A stretch of 21,226 nt of DNA from Eubacteriales bacterium (GTDB taxonomy: Bacteria; Bacillota; Clostridia; Lachnospirales; Lachnospiraceae): contig JAUNPT010000020.1 in the NCBI GenBank assembly GCA_030536565.1, positions 805 through 22,030 on the forward strand, written 5' to 3'. This document shows, piece by piece, positions 15,123 through 21,226 of this stretch. How positions within the stretch are numbered: the stretch's first letter is position 1; every line of letters begins with the position of its first letter. The notes under the pieces were generated by a model. It saw only the letters and a list, made by a program, of their open reading frames with translations. It ran no database searches and was not told the DNA's origin. A program made the translations under genes and the position numbers.

Positions 15123-18100
15123 TTAAATAACAATTTCTTTCCCCAAATCAAAGGAATATATTATCTTTTCCCTGACTTTCTTCCCTGTAATCTGTTCCAA
15201 TGCCATTGCATAATAATCCAGCTGAACTGCATAGCGTTCTTTCAGCAGCGCTTCACCGTCATTCTTAAACCTGACATGGTCTGTCTTATAATCTACAATC
15301 ACTAATTCTTCCGCCTCCTCAAAATAAAGGTCAATTACACCTTGTACCAGCTGGTTTGTAACAGCTCCCTTCTGAGGTTTAAACACAAATGGCTGCTCCC
15401 TTTTCACCAATCCTGAATCAATTGCTGCTTTTATACGCATGCCAAGATTACTGCTGCAAAACTTAAATATATCTTCCACATCAATACTGTCCGCCTGTAT
15501 TCTCGTCATTCTCTCATCTGATACCATTTCCTGCATTGACTGCCTGATTTCTTCTATTGATGAAGTTTTATTATAATCCAGACATTCCATCATGCGGTGA
15601 TATGCTGTACCGCGCTCATTCCCAGCAAGTTTACTGCACCTCCCTGCAATAAATTCAGGCACTGGCACTGTATCCTTAATATCTTCCTCATCATTGTCCT
15701 TAAGCGCTTCATACAGACTTGCCTCCTGAATACTGCTGCTGTCAAAATCCTGCTCATGCTGAAGCGTCTTTAACTCCGAAACTGTGATTTTTAATTTTCT
15801 GCTGGTTTCGGGCTCATATTCATATGGTGGATATGAATCCATGCACACATCTTTTTCATTCCCTTTATCATCCGCTTCTGCCTTAGAAGTCTCCTCTGTC
15901 AAAGCCTGCAAAGCTGTACCCTCTGTTGAGGATATTTTTTCATCTTCAACTACACATACCTCAAATCCACCAAGATTTTTATTCTCAGGCAGAAAAGCAA
16001 CAGGCATAACCATATCAAAATATGTTTTAAAGTTTTCATTATCAAGAAATGTGAATGCATCTGAAACTTCGAGTTCACCAGCCTTAGTTTTCCACTTATC
16101 AACCGCTTTGGCCATATCCTTATCCACGCCTGTCATAATAAGCTTCTCTCTGGCTCTTGTCATTGCAACATACAAAACCCGCTGCTCCTCAGCGATAGTA
16201 TCCTGAACAATCTTTCTGGCAATGGCTGCTTTAACAACAGTTTTTCCTTTTGTCCTTTTATCAAGCCGGACAACGTCCATACCTATTCCCAAATTTCCGT
16301 CAACGACAATGCTTCCGGCAGCATCCATGAAATTCATCTTTTTATGCATACCTGCCACAAATACTACTGGAAATTCAAGACCCTTGCTCTTGTGAATACT
16401 CATCACACGTACAAGATTATCATTTTCTCCCAAAACAGAAGCTTCACCATAATCTATATCTGATTTCTTCATGCGCTCCACATACCGCAAAAAATTAAAC
16501 AGACCGCTATAGCTGCTGCGCTCATAAGCGCCTGCCCTCTGCAAAAGAATATCAATATTTGCCTGCCTCTGCCTGCCTGCAGGCATGGTGCCAACATAAT
16601 CAAAATATCCGGTGGCATAAACCACCTCCCATACAAGCTCCTGAATTGACATATATTCAGATTTTTTTCTGAAAATGTTTATTTTATCCACAAATTCTTT
16701 GGCTTTTATACACAGCGGCGGCAAGTCAGCTTTTTGAGCTGTCTGCACCAGCTGGTTAAACAGAGAGGTACTTTTATCCCCATTTCTTACAATTGCCAGC
16801 TCCTCTATGGTAAATCCTCCAAAGTATGAAAGCATCACACCTGACATTTCAATATCCTTTGTAGGATTGTCTATGATTGACAGAAAATTTAACAGCACCT
16901 TTATTTCAAATGTTGCAAAGTATCCTCCATTAGACTCACAATATGCCGGGATTCCTTTATCCATCAGCTCGTTAACAAACACGTCAGCCCAATCCTTTAC
17001 ACTTCTTGTAAGAATTACAATATCACTATAACGTATTTCCCGGTACTGCCCCTTCCTCGCATCATAGACCTGTCCGTCTTCCATAAGTGCTTTAATTCTG
17101 TCTGCAATATAGGCGCCTTCCGTTTCTCTGGCGTCCCTGCCTGAAGCTTCCGGCGTATTAATCAGCACTGCTTCAGTTTTCAAATCAGCCTCAGGATAAG
17201 GAAACCCAGCATTTAATCTTGCACTGTCATCATATTCAATTCCACAGAATTTCTTATTCATTACACGCTTAAATACATCATTACAGCTTTCTAGTACATT
17301 CTTACGGCTTCTGAAATTCATCTGCAGTTCAATCTTTTGTTCAGCACTTTCTTCAGCCTTAAATGATTTATACCTGTCATACTTATCAATAAAAAGGTCT
17401 GGACAGGCAAGACGGAATTTATAAATACTCTGCTTCACATCACCAACCATATATATATTGTTGGCACAATCCTCATAAGCAGATTTTGACACTGCTGTAA
17501 GTATAGCCTCCTGCAGCAGATTACTATCCTGATACTCATCAATCATAATTTCATTATATTTATATGCAAGCTTCTTTGCCACTTCCGTACATTTTTTCTC
17601 TCCTCCATCATAAGAAACAAGTATATCCAGGGCCAGATGCTCCATATCATTAAAATCTATTATGTTCCTCTGACGCTTTTCCTTTAATATACGCGACTCA
17701 AAATCCTTTGTCAGCTTAACCAGCATAAGGACCGCTTTTCTGTTATCCTCTAAATCTTTTAGAATCTGCCCTGGCTCACTTACAAATATTTTTGAGAGCA
17801 ATATATCCGTCACATACTTTTTATAACTATCCCTCATGTCCTTTACATATTTTTTCATATCTTCACTGACATCAGGAATCTTTTTTCTTCCAAGTGCATC
17901 AAAAGAAATCAGCCTTACACGCCTGCCAAGCTCCGCAAAGGAATCTGCCATAAGAAGCTGTCTTATTCCAGCCAAATCCGATTCAACTGCCTCCACATAC
18001 ATTAAAGGTCCCTGTGGTTTCCTGCATATCTCTGCCATTTTTGTATACAATGTCTCATAATCAGCCAGTACATTCATAATATTTTTATACAAAAACTTAA

Positions 18101-18728
18101 CAGCACTGCTTTCCTCCAGCTCAGAAGCAGTATAAGGCAGAAGGCACATATCATACCACTCCTGAGGCCATGGATTACTTCTTGCAAAACCATATAGCTT
18201 TAAAATCATTTCTTCTACTGAAGCGTCATTTCTCCCTGTTGCATAGCTGTCCACAAAGTCAAAGAAATCCTGATTTTCAGAGGCATAATATTCCTCAAGC
18301 ATATCCTCCATAATATCATTTTCCAGAAGCTTTATCTCTGCTTCGTCTGCAGTCCTGAAGCATGGATCTAAATCAACCTCTGTAAAGTAATTCCGTATAA
18401 TACCCAGACAGAAGCTGTCAATTGTACATATCTGTGCGTTATTAAGCAGTGTCAGCTGCTTGACAAGGTGCATATTATCCGGCTGCTGCTCCACAAGGGC
18501 ATCAATAGCCACACGTATTCTCTGCTTCATCTCTGCCGCTGCTGCCTTAGTAAATGTTACAACAACCAGTTCGTCTACATTAACCGGGTTCCTGCTGTCT
18601 GTTATTTTTTTTATGATTCTTTCCACTAAAACTGCAGTTTTTCCTGAACCGGCTGCTGCTGCCACGAGAATATTTCTCTCTGACAGCGTAAATGCCGCCT
18701 TTTGCTCATCAGTCCATTGATTCGCCAT
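15123..18728 (-). CDS. addA: ATP-dependent helicase/nuclease subunit A (AddA)
   Basis: Superfamily-1 3'-5' helicase and nuclease half of AddAB, the Firmicute counterpart of RecBCD, which resects double-strand ends and loads RecA. 1201 aa, normal for AddA. Helicase motifs in order: Q-motif and Walker A AAAAGSGKT (23-31), TFTKAAAAEMK, MIDEYQDSN (motif II), VGDVKQSIYKFR, NFRS, SIHKSKGLEFPVVF and YVAMTRARE. A long acidic linker precedes the C-terminal RecB-like nuclease: YHRMMECLD, then D1133 (GVID), D1146 and K1148 (VDYKTD), and QLDYYAMALE. The ATG at 18728 lies 20 bp inside the addB reading frame, with AGGAAAAG before it, which suggests coupled translation. Confidence 0.97.
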   Translation of the reverse strand: MANQWTDEQKAAFTLSERNILVAAAAGSGKTAVLVERIIKKITDSRNPVNVDELVVVTFTKAAAAEMKQRIRVAIDALVEQQPDNMHLVKQLTLLNNAQICTIDSFCLGIIRNYFTEVDLDPCFRTADEAEIKLLENDIMEDMLEEYYASENQDFFDFVDSYATGRNDASVEEMILKLYGFARSNPWPQEWYDMCLLPYTASELEESSAVKFLYKNIMNVLADYETLYTKMAEICRKPQGPLMYVEAVESDLAGIRQLLMADSFAELGRRVRLISFDALGRKKIPDVSEDMKKYVKDMRDSYKKYVTDILLSKIFVSEPGQILKDLEDNRKAVLMLVKLTKDFESRILKEKRQRNIIDFNDMEHLALDILVSYDGGEKKCTEVAKKLAYKYNEIMIDEYQDSNLLQEAILTAVSKSAYEDCANNIYMVGDVKQSIYKFRLACPDLFIDKYDRYKSFKAEESAEQKIELQMNFRSRKNVLESCNDVFKRVMNKKFCGIEYDDSARLNAGFPYPEADLKTEAVLINTPEASGRDARETEGAYIADRIKALMEDGQVYDARKGQYREIRYSDIVILTRSVKDWADVFVNELMDKGIPAYCESNGGYFATFEIKVLLNFLSIIDNPTKDIEMSGVMLSYFGGFTIEELAIVRNGDKSTSLFNQLVQTAQKADLPPLCIKAKEFVDKINIFRKKSEYMSIQELVWEVVYATGYFDYVGTMPAGRQRQANIDILLQRAGAYERSSYSGLFNFLRYVERMKKSDIDYGEASVLGENDNLVRVMSIHKSKGLEFPVVFVAGMHKKMNFMDAAGSIVVDGNLGIGMDVVRLDKRTKGKTVVKAAIARKIVQDTIAEEQRVLYVAMTRAREKLIMTGVDKDMAKAVDKWKTKAGELEVSDAFTFLDNENFKTYFDMVMPVAFLPENKNLGGFEVCVVEDEKISSTEGTALQALTEETSKAEADDKGNEKDVCMDSYPPYEYEPETSRKLKITVSELKTLQHEQDFDSSSIQEASLYEALKDNDEEDIKDTVPVPEFIAGRCSKLAGNERGTAYHRMMECLDYNKTSSIEEIRQSMQEMVSDERMTRIQADSIDVEDIFKFCSSNLGMRIKAAIDSGLVKREQPFVFKPQKGAVTNQLVQGVIDLYFEEAEELVIVDYKTDHVRFKNDGEALLKERYAVQLDYYAMALEQITGKKVREKIIYSFDLGKEIVI

Positions 18729-21226
18729 CTTTTCCTAACTCTCCTCTGATTCTTTCCCATACATCGGGAGCTTTTAATTTTTCCAAACGCCTGAAACGAT
18801 GTCCCGGTAAATCCTGACTGAAACCGCACACTTCTTTATATGGACACAATTTACACGAATTACCTGTTCCATCTTCATATGGGTTCAGTGCCACATTTCC
18901 ATTATAAATTTCTTGTGCTGTATCAGTAGATTTCTTAATCACATAATCTTCAAGTATCCCAAAATGTTCTGTATCCATAACATTGCTCCGGCTTACGTTT
19001 ACCTCACCATCTTTTTTGTAGGCAAGCGGAAATGCAAGTGAAACCGTATCTGTATCATCAAGCTTTTTTAAAATACTTTTGCTGCTGTTTATAACGCCTT
19101 TCATTCTAAGTTCTTCTCTTATATGCCTAAGCACTATATCCTCGTCTGCACTCTCCCCATCTCCAAGCTCAATAACAGGGTCTTTCATGTTATAGTACAA
19201 AATTCCGGCAGGAATTACTTTTTTTCCATTATGTGATTTTTTCTCCAATTCCACAGCCGCCTTCATGTACATTATCAGCTGTATTTTCAATCCATAATAC
19301 GTACTTAATAAATTAAAATCTGACTGCCCTGATTTATAATCTATCACTTTAACATATACATTTTCTTCATCTTCACATATATCAATCCTGTCAATTTTCC
19401 CCTGCATCGAAAGTTTCTGTCCATTTGGCAGCTCTGCCGCATCTACAATGAATTTAGATTCAAACTGGTCTGGCACAAAGACTCCACATTCCAGCTGTTT
19501 TCCAATTGCCCACAGGGTCCTGTCAGCCAGCTGTGTCATTCTCTTTATAAGATACTCGTTCCTGCTGGAGTCCATAAGGATTGTATTGCCATAATCTCTG
19601 GTAATCTCTCCAATACTTCGTTCAACTAATTTTTTTCTCTCAGCCTCAGGCAGTGTCACCAGAGATTTATGATTATCCTTTACATATCTTGAAACCTGCT
19701 CTACAACCTCATGCAAAATGGTTCCAAAATCCTTAACTGCAAAACGGTATTCCTCGCGTTCATCAATTTCAAGTCCATATTTTAAAAAATATGAAAACTG
19801 ACAGGCTGCAAACGATTCAAATGCAGTTATGCTTCCTGTGAGCTCCTGTCCGTAAAGTGACAATGCCACACCTTCACTAATTGTTCTTAACAGGTTCTCA
19901 TTATCCCACTTAATGTCTGACTTCGGAATCCTGATATATGACAGCTGCGCCGCAGCTGCGCTTTCATCAGAAATCTCCAGCTTTGGATACATTCTTTTTA
20001 TATTACGTATTAGATATGATGGAAGGACACTCTTTCCATCACTGCTTTTTCTTGCATATGTAATATACAGCTTCCTTGATGGCTTAGTCATAATAAGATA
20101 AAGATAGAATCTTTGCATAAATGCCTTCTCGGTGCTGGAGGGTGAAAGCTTCACCTCCATTTGTTCAAGATTTTCCCTGTCAATATCCGACAACACGCTC
20201 CTGTTTTCATTTTGCTTAGGAACGATACCATCATTTACACCTATGAAAAACATAACCTTTACATTATCCAGTCTGGTTCTTTGTATATCTCCAAAAAGGA
20301 CACAGTCTGATGCTGGTGGAACAAGCCCTACCTTAATTTCGTCAAAACCTGAATCAATTATCCTTGCATACTCCCCAACAGAAACAACCTCGTCGCCCAG
20401 CAGTGCAGCTATTTTATCAAGCAGCTCCATCGTCTTTTCATATATCTGCTGATATTCATTACCTGTATCCTCAAGCGCTCCCAATTCATTTATTCTCTTT
20501 GCACTGTTCATCTCTACAATAAAATAATAAAGAGCACAGGTATATTCCTTAACATCTGCTCCCTTCTTTCTAAGACCTTCTTCAAGGATTTGCAGCGGCC
20601 TTAATACTCTGCTTCTTAATTGATTAAGTTTTTCTAAATCTGTAACATAACCCCGGCTTCTGAACTTTCTTGTCCACTGCTCCTGCCACTGCTTACGGCT
20701 TCGTATTCCCACAGCAGTACAGTAATTATCAAGCATGTCTATATCTTCACGCTCTATATCTGTCATTCCAGTTCTTAGATATCTGAACACACTGTCATAG
20801 CTGTAACCTTTTTCCATAATCTCCAACGCACTGCGAATCATCTCAACCAGTGGATTTGATGTGACCTTCCGCTTCTGGTCAATGAATGCAGGAATATCAT
20901 TCTGTATAAACATATTAGCGGCAATATTCCCATAATTCTCAATATCGCCCGTAACCACCGCTATATCTCCATACCTGTATCCTTCAAACCTTGTCAGCCT
21001 GATAATTTCGCCTATTACGTACTTTAATTCTTCTTTGGGATTTCCAGCTTCATATATGGAAATATCCTCAACATTTCCAGTATATACAACTCTTTTCTGT
21101 CGAAACAGGTTTTGCTCTAAAAACCCAAGTTCTTCACTATCCTTAAATCTCGATACATCTGTATGTTTAACGACTTCATCTGGAAGGCACTCTACATGAA
21201 GCTCGTCGCACATTTCATGAAGCTTC
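18709..21226 (-). CDS. addB: ATP-dependent nuclease subunit B (AddB), 5' end outside window
   Basis: Partner of AddA. The window shows the last 838 codons; family members are near 1150 aa, so about 300 N-terminal residues (the Walker A region) are missing. The frame stays open to the edge, and the ATG at 21213 is internal (preceding codons read KLHE). Counting from that Met: a helicase-like middle ends near 400, Cys471 and His501 (GTILHEV) open the nuclease, and D608 (GKID), D625 and K627 (VIDYKSG) form its active site. Cys787, Cys790 and Cys796 (C-x2-C-x5-C), with Cys471, match the [4Fe-4S] staple known in AddB. The 3' end overlaps addA by 20 bp. Confidence 0.96.
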   Translation of the reverse strand, partial: KLHEMCDELHVECLPDEVVKHTDVSRFKDSEELGFLEQNLFRQKRVVYTGNVEDISIYEAGNPKEELKYVIGEIIRLTRFEGYRYGDIAVVTGDIENYGNIAANMFIQNDIPAFIDQKRKVTSNPLVEMIRSALEIMEKGYSYDSVFRYLRTGMTDIEREDIDMLDNYCTAVGIRSRKQWQEQWTRKFRSRGYVTDLEKLNQLRSRVLRPLQILEEGLRKKGADVKEYTCALYYFIVEMNSAKRINELGALEDTGNEYQQIYEKTMELLDKIAALLGDEVVSVGEYARIIDSGFDEIKVGLVPPASDCVLFGDIQRTRLDNVKVMFFIGVNDGIVPKQNENRSVLSDIDRENLEQMEVKLSPSSTEKAFMQRFYLYLIMTKPSRKLYITYARKSSDGKSVLPSYLIRNIKRMYPKLEISDESAAAAQLSYIRIPKSDIKWDNENLLRTISEGVALSLYGQELTGSITAFESFAACQFSYFLKYGLEIDEREEYRFAVKDFGTILHEVVEQVSRYVKDNHKSLVTLPEAERKKLVERSIGEITRDYGNTILMDSSRNEYLIKRMTQLADRTLWAIGKQLECGVFVPDQFESKFIVDAAELPNGQKLSMQGKIDRIDICEDEENVYVKVIDYKSGQSDFNLLSTYYGLKIQLIMYMKAAVELEKKSHNGKKVIPAGILYYNMKDPVIELGDGESADEDIVLRHIREELRMKGVINSSKSILKKLDDTDTVSLAFPLAYKKDGEVNVSRSNVMDTEHFGILEDYVIKKSTDTAQEIYNGNVALNPYEDGTGNSCKLCPYKEVCGFSQDLPGHRFRRLEKLKAPDVWERIRGELGKDGESMD

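Noticed and set aside
15784..16206. 140-codon plus-strand open frame inside addA
   Set aside because: Serine-rich shadow of the acidic linker and helicase region of addA on the other strand; no start signals.

Overview
The window is AT-rich and densely coding, in the style of a low-GC anaerobic Firmicute, most probably a Lachnospiraceae-type Clostridium. This assignment is inference from gene content: AddAB rather than RecBCD, pyruvate-phosphate dikinase, ferredoxin-dependent aryl-pyruvate oxidoreductase (IorAB) beside a PaaK-type ligase, dimeric 'eukaryotic-type' NADP-isocitrate dehydrogenase, and DUF975 and bacterial-PH proteins. No species can be named. I see no rRNA, tRNA, CRISPR array, IS element or phage gene. 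Every gene inside the window is intact; the two at the edges are cut by the window.

Layout, left to right. (1) 1-1622, minus strand: isocitrate dehydrogenase followed by a CDP-alcohol phosphatidyltransferase (PgsA-like, cut by the left edge). (2) 1623-1914: a divergent regulatory region with a good promoter on each strand and an asnB leader in which a 15-nt block containing a Shine-Dalgarno (SD) sequence is duplicated. (3) 1915-5878, plus strand: asparagine synthetase asnB, then a 690-residue fusion of a CDP-alcohol phosphatidyltransferase to a two-HKD phospholipase-D/cardiolipin-synthase module. (4) 5873-9003, minus strand: ppdK, then mscL with a C-terminal zinc ribbon; mscL converges on the fusion gene with a 6-bp overlap. 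(5) 9191-14568, minus strand: a DUF975-CmpB membrane protein, iorA, iorB and paaK, with iorA and iorB overlapping. (6) 14578-15009: a small bacterial PH-domain protein. (7) 15123-21226, minus strand: addB (5' end outside the window) and addA, overlapping by 20 bp, the double-strand-break resection helicase-nuclease.

How the genes work together. IorAB turns aryl-pyruvates from aromatic amino acids into aryl-acetyl-CoA plus reduced ferredoxin. PaaK interconverts aryl-acetate and its CoA ester with ATP/AMP + PPi. The adjacent PPDK interconverts the same AMP + PPi pair with ATP + Pi through PEP/pyruvate. Icd supplies 2-oxoglutarate and NADPH for amino-acid synthesis, and AsnB makes asparagine from aspartate and glutamine. 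Two CDP-alcohol phosphatidyltransferase paralogues lie within about 4.5 kb, one free-standing and one fused to a PLD-type synthase, so anionic phospholipid synthesis is a theme of the left third, next to the membrane channel MscL.

Most of the window is ordinary core metabolism and repair. The least ordinary items are the CDP-alcohol transferase/PLD fusion, the DUF975-CmpB fusion with its PH-domain neighbour, the zinc-ribbon MscL, and the duplicated SD leader of asnB. No clearly new multi-gene system is evident.
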